NCBI GenBank assembly: GCA_013365365.1
Contig: JABVXU010000300.1
Coordinates: 1-64,000 of the forward strand
From: Cruorifilaria tuberocauda
Taxonomy: Eukaryota; Nematoda; Chromadorea; Rhabditida; Onchocercidae
Reading direction: 5' to 3'
Length of the DNA: 64,000 bases
Shown: positions 1-10,369 of the stretch, in pieces
Numbering within the stretch: the stretch's first letter is position 1
Layout of the letters: every line of letters starts with the position of its first letter
Program-made: the position numbers and the translations under genes
The notes under the pieces: model-generated
Told to the model about the DNA's origin: nothing
Databases searched by the model: none
The model's input: the letters and a program-made list of their open reading frames with translations, nothing else

Positions 1-133
1 ACACACACACATACACACACACACACACACATACTAACTGATTTACATAACCATTGATTAACATACCAGATAGAGATAAATTTGCAGACAGAGAGACACA
101 CAGACACGTACGCACACATACACGGACATACAG
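1..133. repeat. CA/ACACAG-rich simple sequence at left edge
   Basis: A nearly pure (CA)n tract fills about positions 1-32 and degenerates into ACAGAGAGACACACAGACACG-like sequence up to about 133. Any open frame through it is an artefact of the dinucleotide repeat. It lies just before the first candidate exon of the plus-strand gene. Confidence 0.85.
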
Positions 134-538
134 CAACACAAATTACATCCCTAGCCTGAACTATACGACCCGACCTCCCAAGCAGTATGCGAAGAGGACA
201 AATGGCAGGCAAGTACGTGTGTGTATATGTATGTGTGTCGCCAGACAATCATACAATCAACCACCTATGGGGATCGTATAATAAATGAGCATATGAAATA
301 GCGCCTGAAAAAATTCATTGAATATTGAGGAATAATGTGAGGAATTAGAGGTGCTTACGAATATTTTCAAATTTTCACGTATGAGATTTACTTAAATCAC
401 AAAAGACGAGAATTTTATACGTGTGGTACCTGAACTGAGGTATCATTGATTGAAGATTTCAGAGAGGATGATTCCGAGGGAACGTCGATTTGGTTGACTC
501 CGCCTCACATAGCAATTCTTACAGGGGCCATCTCATAA
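134..538 (+). CDS. Candidate exons of an unidentified plus-strand gene, short ending
   Basis: I do not recognise this protein. Two open blocks join in phase. Block one, 134-208, follows an AG at 132-133 and reads NTNYIPSLNYTTRPPKQ and on to TNG plus two bases. It ends at AG|GCAAGTACG, an excellent GC-type donor; a GT donor (CAA|GTACGT) sits four bases on at 213. Block two, 463-538, follows a good GATTTCAG acceptor, completes the split codon and reads EDDSEGTSIWLTPPH through to a TAA stop at 536-538. The sequence is clearly GC-richer than the AT-rich surroundings. The first acceptor lies in CA repeat and is weak, so the true left border may differ. The body of the gene would lie left of the window. 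Transcript evidence is needed to trust this model. Confidence 0.35.
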
Positions 539-704
539 ATTCACACGAAATAGTGCCTATTGTTAGCTAAGCTCCTTTGAAACTGCTTCTATGTATCAGG
601 TATATCATTTAGGACGAGAAATCAAACTTAATCGTTAATTTTGAAAATATCAACATTTTAAACTTTGTTTGATTTTATCACATAAGCCATTGGAAGGGGT
701 TAAG

Positions 705-1443
705 GAGGATGATTCCGGGGGACATTCCACTTTTTGGCTGCTGTTTTTGATCTGGAAGAATCGGTGCGTGCGTGCAAAGGGGAGCGGTCAATAATTCTCC
801 TACCTCTTACCTCCTCTTCGTTTTACAGCGTAACTCGCCAGCCCGCGGTTGCGCACGGGGGTTCTGGGGTTTTGTTGCCGGGGATTTTTCAGGTGTTTAA
901 TGTGATAAAACTTCTAGCATATGCGTGCTACACATTAATATATTTGTTCCACATCGCGAAGAAAATAAACCGCAATATATCATTAGCATCTTAGAAGATA
1001 TCAACAAGAAACTAGAAAGCATAACTGATTACAAGCCTGAAATTTGGTTTAAAACTGCTTTTGTCGTTTTCCTGATTCAGAACAAACAAATGTACTTTAT
1101 TCTGCATTGAATAAGTGAAGTATTTCTGAGAACTGATTCTCGCTGCATTTCTGAGGAAAGAAGTCTTTTGTGAATATCCGAGAATCTGCCGGTGCTACTG
1201 TGCTACTTGGATGTGTTTGATTCTGTTTAGATGTTTCAACCTTTTCTTTCTACATATTGAGATTTAAAATTGACTAATTCAGGTGTTAAGAGAGGTGAGC
1301 CGAAATATTTAATTTCTAAGCGCAAAAGTGAGAAACGTCTCGAGATGTATCGTATTAGTGATAATGATGGAACAGGTGTCTTACCCGGTCATGGTATTCT
1401 TCCGACAGAGAGATTTTGGCACCTTTCCCATGTTGCATTTTAG
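705..1443 (+). CDS. Candidate 3' exons of the same plus-strand gene, long ending
   Basis: Three open blocks join in phase. Block 705-763 reads EDDSGGHSTFWLLFLIWKNR (a short hydrophobic run) and ends at TCG|GTGCGTGCG in phase 2. After a 65-nt intron with a very strong polypyrimidine tract and TTTTACAG, block 829-860 reads VTRQPAVAHG and can leave at G|GTTCTG in phase 1, or run on to CAG|GTGTTT at 893. The terminal block 1283-1443 follows AATTCAG, completes the codon and reads VKRGEPKYLISKRK onward to GILPTERFWHLSHVAF and a TAG stop, 52 residues. The acceptor before 705 (GGGGTTAAG) is weak, but it matches in phase the alternative GT donor at 213. The C-terminal VAF could fit a class II PDZ-binding end, which is speculation. 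The family is not recognised. It converges with the FBXW5-like gene. Confidence 0.4.
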
Positions 1444-2129
1444 GCATGATGCTTTATCAAATTGATAATGAGATTTTAAGTAGAAGGAAACGTGTGAAAA
1501 TTGAGAAAATGAGTTAGTCGTTTTTTCTTTTTTTTGGTTTTTGAAAGTTTGAATTGTACACTAAGATATATGAAATGTTTTTTTACTTCAAATTACATGT
1601 TGCTTTGAGGAGAAACACAAACACTTTCAGAATATGCAGAAGTGAATTTTTAAAATGGTACATAATGGATGGTGCTTTTTATGTTAAATAAACAAAACAG
1701 TTCTTTGGACTATATGTCCTAATTTTTGATGGAGCAATATGATTAAAATTGATCACTTGTAAATAGTGAAAGTTTCGTATATGATAAAGATGGATAGAAT
1801 AGTTGAACTAATTGAACTGTTACATAATAATCGAACATATGTATGCTAGTGAAATTTTTTTCCTCCATAAATTACACCAAGCAAGACTAGATAATGGATG
1901 GATTGAAAAAATTATTTTTTTCCCCTTTGAACTAATTACTTGAAGAATAGACCCATTCTACTGTTGCATCTTTAGGCACAATGAATTTCCTCACTATTAC
2001 TCGCAATCTAGTAATCTAGCTTAGTTGAATTTATTTCAAGTAAAGCTGTTTTAAAATACATCATCGGTGAAGACATCTATTTCTCGTCATACCAGAAGGA
2101 AATTCGAGCGAACATAAAACAACATGTAA

Positions 2130-2180
2130 CATATATACGTATACACATGCACACACACACGCACACAGACACATACACAT
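2130..2180. repeat. CA-rich microsatellite
   Basis: Mixed TATATACGTATACACATG followed by (CA)n with interruptions. Simple sequence in the intergenic spacer. Confidence 0.85.
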
Positions 2181-3884
2181 AAGCAACGAGACTATTGAAC
2201 TTTGTTGAAATATGACCGTATTGTTTTTCGTTAAAATGAAGTAATGATATGATGACGCATTTGTTTTGATTTATATATTTGCTAGAGAATTAATCCATTC
2301 ATTATTAAAAAAGTGACTGAAAATTCGGTTTCATTAATCATCAAAAGTTTTGCTTTCTTTTCCTTTTTTTGAAATTGATTGATGAAATCAACAAATGAAT
2401 AATCAGTGAAAGCTCTCTAGTCCGGATGATTGGAAGGGTGATCGACTGGTGGAGATGTCAATGTCATTCTTTTTCAACAATGGTTGTTTGACCGTTTACA
2501 ATTTTTTTCACTCTAAAAAGCTCTTGTTTCTGAAATATTGATTTTTGAAATCAAGTGAATGGACATTCTCACCTTATCAATTTTTTTTCTGCTCCAAATT
2601 AAAACGATAGTACTTTCTTGAAACTTTCAACCTTCAATTCCTCAATCAAGTTTGCTCTTCGCAAAGTACTGCTTGTTACCCTGAATTGTTATATTTCCCA
2701 AAAAGCTTTCAACCTCTTTTATAATCTGTACAGTCAATTTCTACCGTATCCCAAAGGAATCAAATCAAAAAATTTAAGCTATACTTTTCACTCAAACTCT
2801 GTATTATAACGAAAATTTTCAATTGGAGAAAAAAAAGTCAGATTTCTTACAAATGGGGGATCTTTATCCAATTTTCTTTTTCTATTCCCTCATTTGTTCT
2901 ACTGCTACTATTGTTCACTACGCAATAATCAATTTTTCTAATTGAATGAAATTGTTTTCTTCGATTAAAAAGAAATTGCAGTCAGGCAATTCTTTAATAT
3001 TTTCGTAATATTTTATAGAAATTGAAATTCTAATTTGAAAATTCTACAAATCCAACAAAACACTCATAATTTTGCTTTAATATTTTGTGAAAGCGTAAAA
3101 CTTTTTTATGTATGCTAATATGTGAGATGATTCTGTAAGCTGCTCGTAACCTTTTCTGCCTTCTATTCTCACTCATTTCTTTTTTACTTATTCAATACTT
3201 TATCTTCATATAAGTAGAAGGAATAAATAATGGAAGTGAAACACGGTAGTTTTATATTATATTCTTTCATATTCTAATTAATAGTTGTTGATGGCATCAT
3301 TGTCATTTCATTGGCGTTTACCGAACTTGAAACTGTGGGCGAAGATTTGAGTAAAATTTTCTCCATTCTTTTTTTCAGAACTTATTTTAATGAAACCTTT
3401 CCCTCTTCTTTTGCTTAAAAACAAAATTTCGAAAAAATTCCGCTTCAGTTAGCATTTATAGCTGTTTATTGCATATATTTGGGAATGAGATATAATTTTA
3501 TTTAATGTTTACTAAATTGAAGCAACCTATGATATTTTCTCATGACCACTTAAAGTGAAAAAATCATACCCACTGTTATTTCCATTTTCTAGATTATTAT
3601 TACTTTGTGATATGACTTTAGCGTGAAGTAGCAGATTATCATTTTCGTCGTTTCTCATCTATATTCCATAAGAATTGTCTCAAACTAACTTTCCAAAGAA
3701 ATAGTGTTTACTTTAAGCAACTGCTTACTTAAGTTTACTCACACATAACATTATTCACTAAACTGATAAATAAGGTTATAAGCAACTCTCTTTTACATTC
3801 AGTTGCTTGGAATGCCTTTCAAAGCAATCATTTTGAATTCCCCCTTAAAAAGTCGCTCTGAGTTTCGCCACTCTGTCCTGATCA

Positions 3885-3990
3885 CCACATACACATATAT
3901 ATCCATACACACATACATCCACACATGTACACAGTACATACGCAAACATACACACATAATCACTTATACATAAGCACACACATAACAGAC
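3885..3990. repeat. Degenerate CA/CATA microsatellite
   Basis: Imperfect repeats of ACATACACACATA over about 100 bases. The cysteine/valine-rich open frame on the opposite strand is a by-product of this repeat. Confidence 0.8.
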
Positions 3991-5143
3991 AGCCAGCTGC
4001 CTCCTTTTCTCTTCCCTCTTTAATTTGAACGAAATCCAAATTGAAACAAAATGAAACTTGAAACTGTTGCCAAAAAGTGATAGTTGCGAAGAATTGCGAA
4101 ATGAATAAGGAATGGATGGATTAGGAAATAATAGCACTTTTATGCTGTTGCGCTTTCTTGATTATCTCATTAATTTATTTAAAGGTACGATGAGTCATCA
4201 ACAAACTGATGTGAACTATTCATTCTCAATTATTACTGCTTTCAAAGTTTTTGTATAAGGAAATTATTCTACTTGTAAACGAATGTCTTAGAGTTTTTCT
4301 CGATCTGCTATCCATCCTGATGGAATTGCTTGATGCTACCTTTTAACTGATTGAAATTAATTTGAAAATGTTATTCAAAATACAAAGAAATATATAATGG
4401 AATGTTTAGCTGATAGTAAGGTAACATCGTTAAAATTTTCGGTTTAGTTGATTCTATTAGCTGATAATTAGCCGATTTAGCTGATTCAAGCTGGATGTCC
4501 TTATTGCTTCACTCAGCATTTAATCCGTTCTCTATGTATAAGAGGGAAGATTTGTATACACTGTGGAAAAAATCGTGCGAAAAACAAAAAAGTATTTATG
4601 TGTAATTCATCCTTTGAAGTGCATCTATTTTGAATCGAAAGAAATAAATAGATACAATCAATAAAGGATACAAATGTACATACAAACCTATATTACACTT
4701 CGGATTCAATGAAGCAGTACTACAAAATAAATTTTCGACAACAATTTTTCCAGCATATTATGTAGAAAAAAAAAAGCCGAAAATGATGAAGTTGAAAACG
4801 GTGTGAACAGATAAGAAAGCTTTTTTGAACAAAACATTTAAATTCTCAAACGAACTTTTTTTGATAAAAGTAATTTAAGGCCTATTAAAACTCAATTTTT
4901 TTTTAAATTTGAATAGCTATCGAAATTACTGATTAGCTTTTAAAAAATTTGCAGCCTGATACTACATTTTTTAATTTAGACTCTCATAGTGGGTTAACTG
5001 ATTGTACAAATTTCACAGTCTCAAATCGTTAGAACTATTCCGTAATTTGGAGTAACCACGATGCTTTAAATGAAGCGTATGGTTTCACGAAAGTTATCAG
5101 TATTCTTAGCATAATGTTTGTGTCACAAACATATCGCACATAG

Positions 5144-8100
5144 TTACATAAAATCATTAGGAACTGTATAACGATGGAGGAATTTCTTACTTCGCCAAAT
5201 TTTAATTTTTCCATCAGTCTTTCCAACTGACACTGCCATGGTACCATCAACTGGATTGAGTGCAACCGCCGCAGCTCCTCCGGCATGTGGTAATTCTCCG
5301 ATAACACAATTATATTCACGTGACCAAATTCGTCCACCGTCAACTGAGGCACTGAAAATTATAACGGAAACATAAATATTTAAATAATTCTTTAAGAACA
5401 GAATATCGTACCTTTCAGCAATATAGAATTATGGACTTATTAGCGACAAGTTAGAATACATTATCACAGATTCGACAAGAAATTTCGAGAACAGACTTTT
5501 TTGAAAATCAACTTAAACTTCACCTCGCAACATAATGTCCACCAACAGAGCAACCAAACCGTTCAACACACGTTGCAAAATGACCAATATATGACTTTTC
5601 AATTATCATCGTGGATAAATTGACGACACAAATTTCAGCCTCAAAGATAATAAAAATTATTACAAACTGAAAAAATTTATTTTTCTCTCTTCATTTATCG
5701 AATTAATCCTGAATTTATGACCGATTATCAATACAGTAATGAGTGTTCAAAATTTTAACAACATTGTAAGGAATTTAATGAATAAAGAAAACATATACAG
5801 CAATCAATTCAGTAAGCAAGATAACTTACCAAGTATGCAAATTGTGAACTGCCACCATAATTATCATGTGTAACATTCACATACAAATACCTGAAAACTT
5901 AACTATTAATGTATGAAAAAGTGATCAAATATTACGAAACAAGAAATATCAAATTATTATATTTATTCTGACCAGTTTAATGATTTGAAGCATATTAACT
6001 CATCAAGAAAGTATAATAAAAACATGAACAATGAAATGTCGGAAGGCGGTGGCACATCCAACAGTTTATCATTTCACATCATTCTGCAAAACAGTCTCAA
6101 ACGCGTTTGTAAACTGCGGCAACATTGCAGTTTACAAATGAAAAAGTAAACCTTACTTCATTCTATTTAATCTTCCTTGGGAATCTGATTATTAACCCTG
6201 TCATCGTTTTTCCTTTATTTTTGCTGAAGGACGAGAAAGTGAAAATTAAAAATAATTTATTGAAATTGAACTACTTTTGGTCTAAACTCAGTGTCATGCC
6301 CATAATATAAGCTTTCATGTCGATAATATGGTCCGGAAAATCAACCATTGACATTATCGCTGATAATTGTGCTTCTTCAAATTCTTGTTGTCGATGACGA
6401 CAACCCGATGACCTGGAAGCATTATATAATATAATAAAATCTAACAGAAAAAAGAATCTGCTACTATATTTCCTACAACATAATTTTCTAAATTCATTTG
6501 TAGTTTTTCTGGAGCTTCATATAGGACTATATTTCTAATGTCTTTGCCGCAATCTCTTATGCATATGTCTATTCTGAGTTTTAAATTAGTTATAAATCAA
6601 ATTAGATTCAAATAAAAATTGAAACAGCAATATTTAGCCCGTTAATTCCACCAATTAATCATTTCAAATTTCAGATTTTTATAAAACTAGCTAAACATCA
6701 GAATTAAAATCTCATGACAATACTAAGGGGCGAAAGAAAAAAGAAACAAAAAAGTTAACCGCTCTACTCGTTTTGGCCATGATTCCGTTTCTGGATATAT
6801 TTTTTCAACAATCTAAAAAATTCCACAAGTTTTTATTCCTGTAAAAAGCCAGTAACAGCATGTTATGTGCTTTTTCGGATGCAGAGTTCTGAAGTTTTCT
6901 TGTAAACAACCATTGAAATTTAAAATTTTAAACATACTATAATCTTACTTGCAAAACAACAGCATTATGCGCGTTACATATGCTTCAACCAAAGGAAGGA
7001 CCGAGTATAAAGAACGCAAGTGTTCAGATTAAGAAAAAATGTCAATCACTAAATTATTCTATCGATCGGTTGAGTAGGCAGACCGAAAAAAGCATTTTCT
7101 TTTCAACTGATTGAAGCTTACTATAAGTTCTTCTAAGCGAGATTTTATTAGAACCATTCAAAATGTGATAAACAAATCATATTTGAATAGCTGCAATAAA
7201 ATCCGACTTAAGGGGCACCAATTAAAGTTATATCTGTCGATACTACGAAGACCACTCGTAGTTTTTTGTTTACTCCATATGCCACTCTATCATAATTGTA
7301 ATACAAAAAACAACTCACCATATTCCCATCAACTATTTTGAATGCAATACGATGTGGTGGTGAAAATTCATTATCACCTGTTGCATAAATTAATAACCGA
7401 TGGTCATTTTCATGGCAAAAACATGGACAACAAGCAGCATATGTAATCGGCGAGCTATCAACGCCAACATTGCCGTTCTCATTTACCAAATGCCAATTTT
7501 TGCAGCTTGAACATTCAGTTCCCCAATCAGAACTAATTTCTTCAATTCGCTTCTTCATTTCGTTTCTCCGTTCATTACCGCTTAATTCTTCACTTACTAG
7601 CTCATTTGCCTTCGAAGTTAATGTCTGAAAATGGATTATTCAAAGCGATAAAATCTATCTTGCTTGAATAAATGGAGAGTGATCTCTTTTTAAAGGATCA
7701 ATCGAAAAAATCAGCAGATGAGAGGCAAGAACGTACTAAACACATACTTCTTAGGCATTCTGGAAAAGTTAGCAGTAACAAACTAAGCTGTATCAAAATT
7801 AATAATTAATTTATCAGCATTATATGTTTTCGTCCATATACCCCAATTTCTTACTTAAAATCGTTAAATTATACGCTATCAAATAGTGAAAGAAAAATAG
7901 AACTTCTGAACATTTAATTAGCAATACAATCACAAAAAACTACTGATTTTGGAAATGTTTTACCTTATGTTCAATTGCTGCTTCTTCTGCAAGGACTACA
8001 ACCCCTCGGAGTCGAGAAGGAACAAATCGACTTAACTTGATCATTTGACAATAACTCCCACCTCGATTAAGTATTCTAAATGAAAATATTTTGCATCAAA

Positions 8101-10359
8101 TACGAAATATTTTATTAATTTCAATAAATATTTTGCAAATATTAGCAGCGTTTAATTGCATTAACTGACTGCAAGATTCTTCACACGGGATACTACTAAT
8201 GAATGAATTGATAACTTATTAACTCTCCATAAACTAATATCTTAACTTGCAAGTAAAAAAAGGTTAAATAACTGATGCAAAGTTTCGCTTAAACAGGTGC
8301 TTGACCACATCGAGTGAAAGCAATTTACGAGAAGCATTATGCACACTGGGAAAAAACTATTACCTTCCACTTCCCTTCTAGTGGGCATCTAGAACATCTA
8401 AAATTTTGCACCAAATTCCATTTAGAAAATTTTCCTCTTTTTCTTTTCACATAAAGTTGCTTAAAAAACTCTACCGAAAAACAGGACTCATAACTGATTC
8501 ATTACCAACTGCATCAGGTGATAATGATGAACAAATCCAAATCTGCGACACCGATGTGCCCACAACGGAGCTAAAAGAGACACGTTTATATTTTTTGCAG
8601 CCACAGAAATTGCTATTTCTATTAACTACAATTACTAGCTACTGATAACTACAATTCACGTTATCACAAAGACCTTTTGTTTATTAATATTTCACTTTCA
8701 GCTTAACTCAATTTATATAACTAATGCAATGCTGGTAAATTCTTATTTACTAGCGTTAACTAAAACATATTTGAGTTACCCACTAATTAGGAAAAAATAA
8801 TTTAACAATAAACATACTTTGGATTAAAGAAATATATATCACCACTGAATATATATGAGCTATTGTACCAACAGGCACCCACTTCAGGAGGATTATTCAG
8901 CACACGACACAAGTAGCGTATTGACGAACTATCCTCTAAAAAGCAGTTCGCCCGTCAACATTATTTGATGATAAAAAAAATCGTTTCGATTCCCTTAACA
9001 ATTCAGACAAATATATATATTAAGTTCGCACGTTAAATTTGATCTTGTTCTGCAAATTTTTCAAAATTATTAACATCCGGAAAAAGAGTTTCTTTAAAAT
9101 TTCTAAGATTTATGAAGATATCTACAATTCATTTCTATGAGTAATACGAATGCACGCTGTACCTGATAGAATATCTGCAAAGAAATCGACCTGCCAAAAA
9201 TCGAGATGTTTTATATTATCTCCAGAATAACTGATTAGTTCAAAATTCTAATTAAATATCTAGCAATGAATTTCAAGGCTTGAAGGAATCACAAATCCTA
9301 CTTATTATAAAAAAAGAGGAAGATTTGCAATTATAAAAAAAGAAACCATCGACAGAATATATTGCAATTTCACCAACTCCACCAAATTTCACACCGGCCA
9401 CAAGAAGCCGTTTATTGTCTGCACTGAATTGAGAGCTCAAAGCACGTTCCCATCCAAGCGCATCATCCATATATCTTTCATCCAATAAATAAACCGGGCT
9501 TGTAGCGGTCCATATCTATAACATAAAGACGAAGTGAAAAATTGAAGTGATAAAAAAACAATTTTAATGTTTACTTCAATAAATTCAATAATGAAAAGTT
9601 AGATGAAGTAATCATTGCGGATTCAGAAAGTTAAATGCAAAAAAGGTGGAGATGTCCGATCATCCATGAACTCTCAGGCAAATATTGTATTTCTATAGTT
9701 TTAACTGATTGATTTTTTGAAAAAAGTACTTAAACTAGCTGTTAAATTCTGTTCGGAGCTATCAGGAATCAGAATCATTTGGGTTTATTTGGATAAGATA
9801 ACTCTTTTAGATTCAGAACATATTGCTATATTCAATTCTTACTTCTGCCTTCTAAAAGTTTTAATTGAAATGTTTTAGCAAGTTTTTACATTGCAAAAAA
9901 TTAACTGTAAGCAACATAACAAGGACGCACTTTGAAGGAGGCATCGTTAGCTGTTGTACAAAACAGCTGACCATCATCGGAAAATGCAACATGTGACAAA
10001 CCATCAGGACAATCTCTTAAACTCTCTGTAAGAGTTATCGGAGGCTCAAATTTCAATAATTTGTATTCATCGATCCAACGTTCACACACCTATAAACACT
10101 GATATTTTGGCAAATATCAAGTGTCTGGTTGATCAGTTCTAATTGATTACTCCTAATTAAAGTCGAACTTTACCTTCCTGTAAGTCTGGCTGTTTCGCGT
10201 AAAATCTTTGAAAAACAAGTATTTCCACAGTGAATCATCTTCTCCCACACGTTTCCAATGATAATTAACGTTACCAAGACGTGCCAATTCTTTCGCTTCC
10301 AGATAAGACATTATCATCAACAATAGTTCGCTTGGCAAATCTTCCCATCCTTCACTCAT
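5144..10359 (-). CDS. F-box/WD40 protein, FBXW5-like, 11 exons
   Basis: Likely a substrate receptor of an SCF or CUL4-type ubiquitin ligase, as known for FBXW5. Exons on the minus strand: 10174-10359, 9931-10089, 9347-9515, 8818-8935, 7964-8075, 7319-7624, 6760-6812, 6275-6412, 5830-5892, 5524-5639, 5144-5351. Residues about 3-50 form the F-box (WEDLPSELLLMIMSYLEAKE...NYHWKRV...LWKYLF). WD-repeat signatures follow: LSHVAFSDDGQLFCTTANDA, NPPEVGACWYNSSYIFSGD, LLIYATGDNEFSPPHRIAFK, ASVDGGRIWSREYN and GKTDGKIKIWRS, matching FBXW5 in order. The start is chosen because the F-box begins directly after it and a TTTTCAG acceptor lies 8 nt upstream. All junctions are in phase except that before 5830-5892: the TTTTCAG acceptor there puts a TGA five codons in. 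A poorer acceptor (TTAAG, exon from 5899) restores the frame and gives about 544 residues, near the human length. The final exon also contains a GTAAGA donor-like site at about 5190, so an alternative C-terminus is possible. Confidence 0.85.
6104..6140. other. Perfect intronic hairpin
   Basis: TTTGTAAACTGC at 6106-6117 is followed by a 9-nt loop and its exact reverse complement GCAGTTTACAAA at 6127-6138; a G-T wobble and a C-G pair extend the stem to 14. It lies in the FBXW5-like intron between 5892 and 6275. Function unknown; it could be RNA structure or a transposon footprint. Confidence 0.7.
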
Positions 10360-10366
10360 TTAATCA

Positions 10367-10369
10367 CTG
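10367..10369 (-). promoter_or_regulatory. Probable trans-splice acceptor of the FBXW5-like gene
   Basis: On the minus strand ATATTTTCAG ends here and is followed by only seven bases before the ATG at 10359. An acceptor so close to a start codon is typical of nematode spliced-leader addition. A cis-spliced 5' UTR intron is the alternative. Confidence 0.6.

Larger units (their letters stand above)
1444..5143. other. Intergenic, AT-rich, between convergent genes
   Basis: No convincing coding exon was seen on either strand. The open frames near 2618-2809 and 3845-4039 have AT-driven or CA-repeat composition and no splice context. The region holds CA-rich microsatellites at about 2130-2180 and 3885-3990 (CATACACACATA-type). 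It should contain the 3' UTRs of the plus-strand gene ending at 1443 and of the FBXW5-like gene ending at 5144. No clear poly(A) signal was picked out for either. Confidence 0.7.

Noticed and set aside
925..1110. Frame reading FVPHREENKPQYIISILEDI as an extra exon of the left-edge gene
   Set aside because: It looks protein-like, but its best acceptor (CTTCTAG at about 917) leaves the wrong phase for neighbouring blocks and no good donor follows. Kept out of the model, though not excluded.
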